From Eledone cirrhosa (Eukaryota > Mollusca > Cephalopoda > Octopoda > Eledonidae): a stretch of 64,000 nt of DNA. Shown one piece after another: positions 26,983 to 40,460 of this stretch. Position numbers and translations under genes: made by a program. Position 1 is the stretch's first letter, and each line of letters begins with the position of its first letter. The stretch covers positions 1,501,001 through 1,565,000 of the forward strand of contig OZ024759.1 of assembly GCA_964016885.1 (NCBI GenBank). The letters are read 5' to 3'. Below the pieces are notes generated by a model, which saw nothing but the letters and a program-made list of their open reading frames with translations, did not search any database and had not been told where the DNA came from.

Positions 26983-29900
26983 GTAACATGACACAGTCTA
27001 TATTAGTAACATGACACAGTCTATATTAGTAACATGACAGTCTATATTAGTAACATGACAAAGTCTATATTAGTAACATGACAAAGTCTATATTAGTAAC
27101 ATGACAAAGTCTATATTAGTAACATGACAAAGTCTATATTAGTAGCATGACACAGTCTATATTAGTAACATGACAAAGTCTATATTAGTAACATGACACA
27201 GTCTATATTAGTAACATGACAAAGTCTGTATTAGTAACATGACAAAGTCTATATTAGTAGCATGACACAGTCTATATTAGTAACATGACAAAGTCTATAT
27301 TAGTAACATGACACAGTCTATATTAGTAACATGACAAAGTCTATATTAGTAACATGACACAGTCTATATTAGTAACATGACAAAGTCTATATTAGTAACA
27401 TGACACAGTCTATATTAGTAACATGACATAGTCTATATTAGTAACATGACAAAGTCTATATTAGTAGCATGACACAGTCTATATTAGTAACATGACACAG
27501 TCTATATTAGTAACATGACAAAGTCTATATTAGTAACATGACACAGTCTATATTAGTAACATGACAAAGTCTATATTAGTAACATGACAAAGTCTATATT
27601 AGTAGCATGACACAGTCTATATTAGTAACATGACAAAGTCTATATTAGTAACATGACACAGTCTATATTAGTAACATGACAAAGTCTATATTAGTAACAT
27701 GACACAGTCTATATTAGTAACATGACAAAGTCTATATTAGTAACATGACACAGTCTATATTAGTAACATGACATAGTCTATATTAGTAACATGACAAAGT
27801 CTATATTAGTAACATGACACAGTCTATATTAGTAACATGACAAAGTCTATATTAGTAACATGACACAGTCTATATTAGTAACATGACAAAGTCTATATTA
27901 GTAACATGACACAGTCTATATTAGTAACATGACAGTCTATATTATTAACATGACAAAGTCTATATTAGTAACATGACAAAGTCTATATTAGTAACATGAC
28001 AAAGTCTATATTAGTAACATGACAAAGTCTATATTAGTAGCATGACACAGTCTATATTAGTAACATGACAAAGTCTATATTAGTAACATGACACAGTCTA
28101 TATTAGTAACATGACAAAGTCTATATTAGTAACATGACACAGTCTATATTAGTAACATGACATAGTCTATATTAGTAACATGACAAAGTCTATATTAGTA
28201 GCATGACACAGTCTATATTAGTAACATGACACAGTCTATATTAGTAACATGACAGTCTATATTAGTAACATGACAAAGTCTATATTAGTAGCATGACAAT
28301 GTCTATATTAGTAACATGACACAGTCTATATTAGTAACATGACAATCTATATTAGTAACATGACACAGTCTATATTAGTAGCATGACAAAGTCTATATTA
28401 GTAACATGACAGTCTATATTAGTAACATGACAAAGTCTATATTAGTAGCATGACAAAGTCTATATTAGTAGCATGACACAGTCTATATTAGTAACATGAC
28501 ACAGTCTATATTAGTAACATAACACAGTCTATATTAGTAACATGACAAAGTCTATATTAGTAGCATGACAAAGTCTATATTATTAACATGACAAAGTCTA
28601 TATTAGTAACATGACACAGTCTATATTAATAACATGTCAAAGTCTATATTAGTAACATGACAAAGTCTATATTAGTAACATGACACAGTCTATATTAGTA
28701 ATATCACAAAGTCTATATTAGTAACATGACACTGTCTATATTAGTAACTTGACAAAGTCTATATTAGTAACATGCCACAGTCTATATTAGTAACATGACA
28801 CAGTCTATATTAGTAACATGACACAGTTTATATTAGTAACATGACAAAGTCTATATTAGTAACATGACACAGTCTATATTAGTAACATGACAAAGACTCT
28901 ATTAGTAACATGACAAAGTCTATATTAGTAACATGACAGTCTATATTAGTAACATGACAAAATCTATATTAGTAACATGACAGTCTATATTAGTAACATG
29001 ACAAAGTCTATATTAGTAACATGACAGTCTATATTGTACCATGACACAGTCTATATTAGTAACATGACATAGTCTATATTAGTAACATGACAAAGTCTAT
29101 ATTAGTAACATGACAGTCTATATTGTAACATGACACAGTCTATATTAGTAACATGACACAGTCTATATTAGTAACATGACAGTCTATATTAGTAACATGA
29201 CACAGTCTATATTAGTAACATGACAAAGTCTATATTAGTAACATGACAAAGTCTATATTAGTAACATGACAAAGTCTATATTAGTAGTATGACAAAGTCT
29301 ATATTAGTAACATGACAGTCTATATTAGTAACATGATAAATCTATATTAGTAGCATGACAAAGTCTATATTAGTAGCATGACACAGTCTATATTAGTAAC
29401 ATGACACAGTCTATATTAGTAAAATGACACAGTCTATATTAGTAACATGACAAAGTCTATATTAGTAGCATGACAAAGTCTATATTAGTAACATGACAAA
29501 GTCTATATTAGTAACATGACACAGTCTATATTAGTAACATGACAAAGTCTATATTAGTAACATGACAAAGTCTATATTAGTAACATGACAGTCTATATTA
29601 GTAACATGACAAAGTCTATATTAGTAACATGACAAAGTCTCTATTAGTAACATGACAAAGTCTATATTAGTAACATGACAGTCTATATTAGTAACATGAC
29701 AAAGTCTCTATTAGTAACATGACAAAGTCTATATTAGTAACATGACAGTCTATATTAGTAACATGACAAAGTCTATATTAGTAACATGACAGTCTATATT
29801 GTAACATGACACAGTCTATATTAGTAACATGACACAGTTTATATTAGTAACATGACATAGTCTATATTAGTAACATGACAAAGTCTATATTAGTAACATG

Positions 29901-30641
29901 ACAGTCTATATTGTAACATGACACAGTCTATATTAGTAACATGACACAGTCTATATTAGTAACATGACAGTCTATATTAGTAACATGACAAAGTCTATAT
30001 TAGTAACATGACAAAGTCTATATTAGTAACTTGACAAAGTCTATATTAGTAACATGACAAAGTCTATATTAGTAGCATGACACAGTCTATATTAGTAACA
30101 TGACAAAGTCTATATTAGTAACATGACACAGTCTATATTAGTAACATGACAAAGTCTATATTAGTAACATGACAAAGTCTATATTAGTAACATGACACAG
30201 TCTATATTAGTAACATGACACAGTCTATATTAGTAACATGACACTGTCTATATTAGTAACTTGACAAAGTCTATATTAGTAACATGACACAGTCTATATT
30301 AGTAACATGACACAGTCTATATTAGTAACATGACAAAGTCTATATTAGTAGCATGACAAAGTCTATATTAGTAACATGACAAAGTCTATATTAGTAACAT
30401 GACACAGTCTATGTTAGTAACATGACAAAGTCTATATTAGTAACATGACAAAGTCTATATTAGTAACATGACACAGTCTATATTAGTAACATGACAAAGT
30501 CTATATTAGTAGCATGACAAAGTCTATATTAGTAACATGACACAGTCTATATTAGTAACATGACAAAGTCTATATTAGTAGCATGACAAAGTCTATATTA
30601 GTAACATGACAAAGTCTATATTAGTAACATGACAGTCTATA
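26981..30641 (+). repeat. Family II HOR, copy 2 (3,661 bp)
   Basis: Bounded by TTGTAAC landmarks at 26981 and 30642. Contains ATTATTAAC 27941, CATAGTC 28161, AATATCAC 28700, AACTTGAC 28746 and 30258, and GATAAATC 29335. An extra AACTTGAC at 30028 is a point change in an ordinary monomer. The next copy follows directly and has one more 23-bp monomer in its first 0.8 kb. Confidence 0.9.
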
Positions 30642-33600
30642 TTGTAACATGACACAGTCTATATTAGTAACATGACACAGTCTATATTAGTAACATGACA
30701 GTCTATATTAGTAACATGACAAAGTCTATATTAGTAACATGACAAAGTCTATATTAGTAACATGACAAAGTCTATATTAGTAACATGACAAAGTCTATAT
30801 TAGTAGCATGACACAGTCTATATTAGTAACATGACAAAGTCTATATTAGTAACATGACACAGTCTATATTAGTAACATGACAAAGTCTATATTAGTAACA
30901 TGACAAAGTCTATATTAGTAGCATGACACAGTCTATATTAGTAACATGACAAAGTCTATATTAGTAACATGACACAGTCTATATTAGTAACATGACAAAG
31001 TCTATATTAGTAACATGACACAGTCTATATTAGTAACATGACAAAGTCTATATTAGTAACATGACACAGTCTATATTAGTAACATGACATAGTCTATATT
31101 AGTAACATGACAAAGTCTATATTAGTAGCATGACACAGTCTATATTAGTAACATGACACAGTCTATATTAGTAACATGACAAAGTCTATATTAGTAACAT
31201 GACAAAGTCTATATTAGTAACATGACACAGTCTATATTAGTAACATGACAAAGTCTATATTAGTAACATGACAAAGTCTATATTAGTAGCATGACACAGT
31301 CTATATTAGTAACATGACAAAGTCTATATTAGTAACATGACACAGTCTATATTAGTAACATGACAAAGTCTATATTAGTAACATGACACAGTCTATATTA
31401 GTAACATGACAAAGTCTATATTAGTAACATGACACAGTCTATATTAGTAACATGACATAGTCTATATTAGTAACATGACAAAGTCTATATTAGTAACATG
31501 ACACAGTCTATATTAGTAACATGACAAAGTCTATATTAGTAACATGACACAGTCTATATTAGTAACATGACAAAGTCTATATTAGTAACATGACACAGTC
31601 TATATTAGTAACATGACAGTCTATATTATTAACATGACAAAGTCTATATTAGTAACATGACAAAGTCTATATTAGTAACATGACAAAGTCTATATTAGTA
31701 ACATGACAAAGTCTATATTAGTAGCATGACACAGTCTATATTAGTAACATGACAAAGTCTATATTAGTAACATGACACAGTCTATATTAGTAACATGACA
31801 AAGTCTATATTAGTAACATGACACAGTCTATATTAGTAACATGACATAGTCTATATTAGTAACATGACAAAGTCTGTATTAGTAGCATGACACAGTCTAT
31901 ATTAGTAACATGACACAGTCTATATTAGTAACATGACAGTCTATATTAGTAACATGACAAAGTCTATATTAGTAGCATGACAAAGTCTATATTAGTAACA
32001 TGACACAGTCTATATTAGTAACATGACAATCTATATTAGTAACATGACACAGTCTATATTAGTAGCATGACAAAGTCTATATTAGTAACATGACAGTCTA
32101 TATTAGTAACATGACAAAGTCTATATTAGTAGCATGACAAAGTCTATATTAGTAGCATGACACAGTCTATATTAGTAACATGACACAGTCTATATTAGTA
32201 ACATGACACAGTCTATATTAGTAACATGACAAAGTCTATATTAGTAGCATGACAAAGTCTATATTATTAACATGACAAAGTCTATATTAGTAACATGACA
32301 TAGTCTATATTAATAACATGACAAAGTCTATATTAGTAACATGACAAAGTCTATATTAGTAACATGACACAGTCTATATTAGTAATATCACAAAGTCTAT
32401 ATTAGTAACATGACACTGTCTATATTAGTAACTTGACAAAGTCTATATTAGTAACATGCCACAGTCTATATTAGTAACATGACACAGTCTATATTAGTAA
32501 CATGACACAGTTTATATTAGTAACATGACAAAGTCTATATTAGTAACATGACACAGTCTATATTAGTAACATGACAAAGACTCTATTAGTAACATGACAA
32601 AGTCTATATTAGTAACATGACAGTCTATATTAGTAACATGACAAAATCTATATTAGTAACATGACAGTCTATATTAGTAACATGACAAAGTCTATATTAG
32701 TAACATGACAGTCTATATTGTACCATGACACAGTCTATATTAGTAACATGACATAGTCTATATTAGTAACATGACAAAGTCTATATTAGTAACATGACAG
32801 TCTATATTGTAACATGACACAGTCTATATTAGTAACATGACACAGTCTATATTAGTAACATGACAGTCTATATTAGTAACATGACACAGTCTATATTAGT
32901 AACATGACAAAGTCTATATTAGTAACATGACAAAGTCTATATTAGTAACATGACAAAGTCTATATTAGTAGTATGACAAAGTCTATATTAGTAACATGAC
33001 AGTCTATATTAGTAACATGATAAATCTATATTAGTAGCATGACAAAGTCTATATTAGTAGCATGACACAGTCTATATTAGTAACATGACACAGTCTATAT
33101 TAGTAAAATGACACAGTCTATATTAGTAACATGACAAAGTCTATATTAGTAGCATGACAAAGTCTATATTAGTAACATGACAAAGTCTATATTAGTAACA
33201 TGACACAGTCTATATTAGTAACATGACAAAGTCTATATTAGTAACATGACAAAGTCTATATTAGTAACATGACAGTCTATATTAGTAACATGACAAAGTC
33301 TATATTAGTAACATGACAAAGTCTCTATTAGTAACATGACAAAGTCTATATTAGTAACATGACAGTCTATATTAGTAACATGACAAAGTCTCTATTAGTA
33401 ACATGACAAAGTCTATATTAGTAACATGACAGTCTATATTAGTAACATGACAAAGTCTATATTAGTAACATGACAGTCTATATTGTAACATGACACAGTC
33501 TATATTAGTAACATGACACAGTTTATATTAGTAACATGACATAGTCTATATTAGTAACATGACAAAGTCTATATTAGTAACATGACAGTCTATATTGTAA

Positions 33601-34325
33601 CATGACACAGTCTATATTAGTAACATGACACAGTCTATATTAGTAACATGACAGTCTATATTAGTAACATGACAAAGTCTATATTAGTAACATGACAAAG
33701 TCTATATTAGTAACATGACAAAGTCTATATTAGTAACATGACAAAGTCTATATTAGTAGCATGACACAGTCTATATTAGTAACATGACAAAGTCTATATT
33801 AGTAACATGACACAGTCTATATTAGTAACATGACAAAGTCTATATTAGTAACATGACAAAGTCTATATTAGTAACATGACACAGTCTATATTAGTAACAT
33901 GACACAGTCTATATTAGTAACATGACACTGTCTATATTAGTAACTTGACAAAGTCTATATTAGTAACATGACACAGTCTATATTAGTAACATGACACAGT
34001 CTATATTAGTAACATGACAAAGTCTATATTAGTAGCATGACAAAGTCTATATTAGTAACATGACAAAGTCTATATTAGTAACATGACACAGTCTATGTTA
34101 GTAACATGACAAAGTCTATATTAGTAACATGACAAAGTCTATATTAGTAACATGACACAGTCTATATTAGTAACATGACAAAGTCTATATTAGTAGCATG
34201 ACAAAGTCTATATTAGTAACATGACACAGTCTATATTAGTAACATGACAAAGTCTATATTAGTAGCATGACAAAGTCTATATTAGTAACATGACAAAGTC
34301 TATATTAGTAACATGACAGTCTATA
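30642..34325 (+). repeat. Family II HOR, copy 3 (3,684 bp)
   Basis: ATTATTAAC 31625, AATATCAC 32384, AACTTGAC 32430 and 33942, and GATAAATC 33019 are each 3,684 bp after the copy 2 landmarks. It ends at TTGTAAC 34326, again 3,684 bp after 30642. GTCTGTATT at 31872 recurs in copy 4 at 41645. Confidence 0.92.
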
Positions 34326-36330
34326 TTGTAACATGACACAGTCTATATTAGTAACATGACACAGTCTATATTAGTAACATGACAGTCTATATTAGTAACA
34401 TGACAAAGTCTATATTAGTAACATGACAAAGTCTATATTAGTAACATGACAAAGTCTATATTAGTAACATGACAAAGTCTATATTAGTAGTATGACAAAG
34501 TCTATATTAGTAACATGACAGTCTATATTAGTAACATGACAAAGTCTATATTAGTAACATGACAGTCTATATTGTAACATGACACAGTCTATATTAGTAA
34601 CATGACACAGTCTATATTAGTAACATGACAGTCTATATTAGTAACATGACACAGTCTATATTAGTAACATGACAAAGTCTATATTAGTAACATGACAAAG
34701 TCTATATTAGTAACATGACAAAGTCTATATTAGTAGTATGACAAAGTCTATATTAGTAACATGACAGTCTATATTAGTAACATGATAAATCTATATTAGT
34801 AGCATGACAAAGTCTATATTAGTAGCATGACACAGTCTATATTAGTAACATGACACAGTCTATATTAGTAAAATGACACAGTCTATATTAGTAACATGAC
34901 AAAGTCTATATTAGTAGCATGACAAAGTCTATATTAGTAACATGACAAAGTCTATATTAGTAACATGACACAGTCTATATTAGTAACATGACAAAGTCTA
35001 TATTAGTAACATGACAAAGTCTATATTAGTAACATGACAGTCTATATTAGTAACATGACAAAGTCTATATTAGTAACATGACAAAGTCTCTATTAGTAAC
35101 ATGACAAAGTCTATATTAGTAACATGACAGTCTATATTAGTAACATGACAAAGTCTCTATTAGTAACATGACAAAGTCTATATTAGTAACATGACAGTCT
35201 ATATTAGTAACATGACAAAGTCTATATTAGTAACATGACAGTCTATATTGTAACATGACACAGTCTATATTAGTAACATGACACAGTTTATATTAGTAAC
35301 ATGACATAGTCTATATTAGTAACATGACAAAGTCTATATTAGTAACATGACACAGTCTATATTGTAACATGACACAGTCTATATTAGTAACATGACACAG
35401 TCTATATTAGTAACATGACAGTCTATATTAGTAGCATGACAAAGTCTATATTAGTAACATGACAAAGTCTATATTAGTAATATGACACAGTCTATATTAG
35501 TAACATGACAAAGTCTATATTAGTAACATGACAGTCTATATTAGTAACATGACAAAGTCTATATTAGTAACATGACAAAGTCTCTATTAGTAACATGACA
35601 AAGTCTATATTAGTAACATGACAGTCTATATTAGTAACATGACAAAGTCTCTATTAGTAACATGACAAAGTCTATATTAGTAACATGACAGTCTATATTA
35701 GTAACATGACAAAGTCTATATTAGTAACATGACAGTCTATATTGTAACATGACACAGTCTATATTAGTAACATGACACAGTTTATATTAGTAACATGACA
35801 TAGTCTATATTAGTAACATGACAAAGTCTATATTAGTAACATAACAGTCTATATTGTAACATGACACAGTCTATATTAGTAACATGACACAGTCTATATT
35901 AGTAACATGACAGTCTATATTAGTAACATGACAAAGTCTATATTAGTAACATGACAAAGTCTATATTAGTAACATGACAAAGTCTATATTAGTAACATGA
36001 CAAAGTCTATATTAGTAGCATGACACAGTCTATATTAGTAACATGACAAAGTCTATATTAGTAACATGACACAGTCTATATTAGTAACATGACAAAGTCT
36101 ATATTAGTAACATGACAAAGTCTATATTAGTAACATGACACAGTCTATATTAGTAACATGACACAGTCTATATTAGTAACATGACACTGTCTATATTAGT
36201 AACTTGACAAAGTCTATATTAGTAACATGACACAGTCTATATTAGTAACATGACACAGTCTATATTAGTAACATGACAAAGTCTATATTAGTAGCATGAC
36301 AAAGTCTATATTAGTAACATGACAAAGTCT
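34326..36330 (+). repeat. Family II segment between HOR copies
   Basis: Contains GATAAATC at 34784 and AACTTGAC at 36201. The order of variants at 34.3-35.3 kb resembles the 1,080-bp unit of 22.6-24.7 kb. At 35353 the 22-bp TATTGTAAC monomer follows an ACA spacer, a rare break in the usual pairing with the single-A spacer. AATATGAC at 35479 is a local point variant. Confidence 0.7.
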
Positions 36331-39300
36331 ATATTAGTAACATGACAGTCTATATTGTAACATGACACAGTCTATATTAGTAACATGACACAGTTTATAT
36401 TAGTAACATGACATAGTCTATATTATTAACATGACAAAGTCTATATTAGTAACATGACAGTCTATATTGTAACATGACACAGTCTATATTAGTAACATGA
36501 CACAGTCTATATTAGTAACATGACAGTCTATATTAGTAACATGACAAAGTCTATATTAGTAACATGACAAAGTCTATATTAGTAACATGACAAAGTCTAT
36601 ATTAGTAACATGACAAAGTCTATATTAGTAGCATGACACAGTCTATATTAGTAACATGACAAAGTCTATATTAGTAACATGACACAGTCTATATTAGTAA
36701 CATGACAAAGTCTATATTAGTAACATGACAAAGTCTATATTAGTAACATGACACAGTCTATATTAGTAACATGACACAGTCTATATTAGTAACATGACAC
36801 TGTCTATATTAGTAACTTGACAAAGTCTATATTAGTAACATGACACAGTCTATATTAGTAACATGACACAGTCTATATTAGTAACATGACAAAGTCTATA
36901 TTAGTAGCATGACAAAGTCTATATTAGTAACATGACAAAGTCTATATTAGTAACATGACACAGTCTATGTTAGTAACATGACAAAGTCTATATTAGTAAC
37001 ATGACAAAGTCTATATTAGTAACATGACACAGTCTATATTAGTAACATGACAAAGTCTATATTAGTAGCATGACAAAGTCTATATTAGTAACATGACACA
37101 GTCTATATTAGTAACATGACAAAGTCTATATTAGTAGCATGACAAAGTCTATATTAGTAACATGACAAAGTCTATATTAGTAACATGACAGTCTATATTG
37201 TAACATGACACAGTCTATATTAGTAACATGACACAGTCTATATTAGTAACATGACAGTCTATATTAGTAACATGACAAAGTCTATATTAGTAACATGACA
37301 AAGTCTATATTAGTAACATGACAAAGTCTATATTAGTAACATGACAAAGTCTATATTAGTAGTATGACAAAGTCTATATTAGTAACATGACAGTCTATAT
37401 TAGTAACATGACAAAGTCTATATTAGTAACATGACAGTCTATATTGTAACATGACACAGTCTATATTAGTAACATGACACAGTCTATATTAGTAACATGA
37501 CAGTCTATATTAGTAACATGACACAGTCTATATTAGTAACATGACAAAGTCTATATTAGTAACATGACAAAGTCTATATTAGTAACATGACAAAGTCTAT
37601 ATTAGTAGTATGACAAAGTCTATATTAGTAACATGACAGTCTATATTAGTAACATGATAAATCTATATTAGTAGCATGACAAAGTCTATATTAGTAGCAT
37701 GACACAGTCTATATTAGTAACATGACACAGTCTATATTAGTAAAATGACACAGTCTATATTAGTAACATGACAAAGTTTATATTAGTAGCATGACAAAGT
37801 CTATATTAGTAACATGACAAAGTCTATATTAGTAACATGACACAGTCTATATTAGTAACATGACAAAGTCTATATTAGTAACATGACAAAGTCTATATTA
37901 GTAACATGACAGTCTATATTAGTAACATGACAAAGTCTATATTAGTAACATGACAAAGTCTCTATTAGTAACATGACAAAGTCTATATTAGTAACATGAC
38001 AGTCTATATTAGTAACATGACAAAGTCTCTATTAGTAACATGACAAAGTCTATATTAGTAACATGACAGTCTATATTAGTAACATGACAAAGTCTATATT
38101 AGTAACATGACAGTCTATATTGTAACATGACACAGTCTATATTAGTAACATGACACAGTTTATATTAGTAACATGACATAGTCTATATTAGTAACATGAC
38201 AAAGTCTATATTAGTAACATGACACAGTCTATATTGTAACATGACACAGTCTATATTAGTAACATGACACAGTCTATATTAGTAACATGACAGTCTATAT
38301 TAGTAACATGACAAAGTCTATATTAGTAACATGACAAAGTCTATATTAGTAACATGACAAAGTCTATATATCAGTAACATGACAAAGTCTATATTAGTAG
38401 CATGACACAGTCTATATTAGTAACATGACAAAGTCTATATTAGTAACATGACACAGTCTATATTAGTAACATGACAAAGTCTATATTAGTAACATGACAA
38501 AGTCTATATTAGTAACATGACAGTCTATATTAGTAACATGACAAAGTCTATATTAGTAACATGACACTGTCTATATTAGTAACTTGACAAAGTCTATATT
38601 AGTAACATGACACAGTCTATATTAGTAACATGACACAGTCTATATTAGTAACATGACAAAGTCTATATTAGTAGCATGACAAAGTCTATATTAGTAACAT
38701 GACAAAGTCTATATTAGTAACATGACACAGTCTATGTTAGTAACATGACAAAGTCTATATTAGTAACATGACAAAGTCTATATTAGTAACATGACACAGT
38801 CTATATTAGTAACATGACAAAGTCTATATTAGTAGCATGACAAAGTCTATATTAGTAACATGACACAGTCTATATTAGTAACATGACAAAGTCTATATTA
38901 GTAGCATGACAAAGTCTATATTAGTAACATGACAAAGTCTATATTAGTAACATGACAGTCTATATTGTAACATGACACAGTCTATATTAGTAACATGACA
39001 CAGTCTATATTAGTAACATGACAGTCTATATTAGTAACATGACAAAGTCTATATTAGTAACATGACAAAGTCTATATTAGTAACATGACAAAGTCTATAT
39101 TAGTAACATGACAAAGTCTATATTAGTAGTATGACAAAGTCTATATTAGTAACATGACAGTCTATATTAGTAACATGATAAATCTATATTAGTAGCATGA
39201 CAAAGTCTATATTAGTAGCATGACACAGTCTATATTAGTAACATGACACAGTCTATATTAGTAACATGACACAGTCTATATTAGTAACATGACAAAGTCT

Positions 39301-40165
39301 ATATTAGTAGCATGACAAAGTCTATATTAGTAACATGACAAAGTCTATATTAGTAATATGACACAGTCTATATTAGTAACATGACAAAGTCTATATTAGT
39401 AACATGACAGTCTATATTAGTAACATGACAAAGTCTATATTAGTAACATGACAAAGTCTCTATTAGTAACATGACAAAGTCTATATTAGTAACATGACAG
39501 TCTATATTAGTAACATGACAAAGTCTCTATTAGTAACATGACAAAGTCTATATTAGTAACATGACAGTCTATATTAGTAACATGACAAAGTCTATATTAG
39601 TAACATGACAGTCTATATTGTAACATGACACAGTCTATATTAGTAACATGACACAGTTTATATTAGTAACATGACATAGTCTATATTAGTAACATGACAA
39701 AGTCTATATTAGTAACATGACAGTCTATATTGTAACATGACACAGTCTATATTAGTAACATGACACAGTCTATATTAGTAACATGACAGTCTATATTAGT
39801 AACATGACAAAGTCTATATTAGTAACATGACAAAGTCTATATTAGTAACATGACAAAGTCTATATTAGTAACATGACAAAGTCTATATTAGTAGCATGAC
39901 ACAGTCTATATTAGTAACATGACAAAGTCTATATTAGTAACATGACACAGTCTATATTAGTAACATGACAAAGTCTATATTAGTAACATGACAAAGTCTA
40001 TATTAGTAACATGACACAGTCTATATTAGTAACATGACACAGTCTATATTAGTAACATGACACTGTCTATATTAGTAACTTGACAAAGTCTATATTAGTA
40101 ACATGACACAGTCTATATTAGTAACATGACACAGTCTATATTAGTAACATGACAAAGTCTATATT
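36331..40165 (+). repeat. 3.8-kb segment, first copy of a 7,529-bp-spaced pair
   Basis: CAGTTT 36391, AACTTGAC 36814, 38581 and 40077, and GATAAATC 37656 and 39177 recur at exactly +7,529 bp. The exact lag survives one 2-bp gain near 38369 because a 21-bp monomer near 38520 faces a 23-bp one in the partner. The left edge is the TATTGTAAC monomer near 36355. Confidence 0.9.
38362..38383 (+). repeat. Monomer with 2-bp insertion
   Basis: The core here reads TATATATCAG where the consensus has TATATTAG, a net gain of 2 bp. It is the only instance I saw. The partner position 7,529 bp on has the ordinary core, so the change arose after that duplication or was lost in the partner. Confidence 0.85.
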
Positions 40166-40460
40166 AGTAGCATGACAAAGTCTATATTAGTAACATGACA
40201 AAGTCTATATTAGTAACATGACACAGTCTATGTTAGTAACATGACAAAGTCTATATTAGTAACATGACAAAGTCTATATTAGTAACATGACACAGTCTAT
40301 ATTAGTAACATGACAAAGTCTATATTAGTAGCATGACAAAGTCTATATTAGTAACATGACACAGTCTATATTAGTAACATGACAAAGTCTATATTAGTAG
40401 CATGACAAAGTCTATATTAGTAACATGACAAAGTCTATATTAGTAACATGACAGTCTATA
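40166..40460 (+). repeat. Short linking stretch of monomers
   Basis: About 13 monomers, including GTCTATGTTAG near 40227 and AGTAGC types, joining the 7,529-bp-pair segment to family II HOR copy 4. No other structure is visible. Confidence 0.7.
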
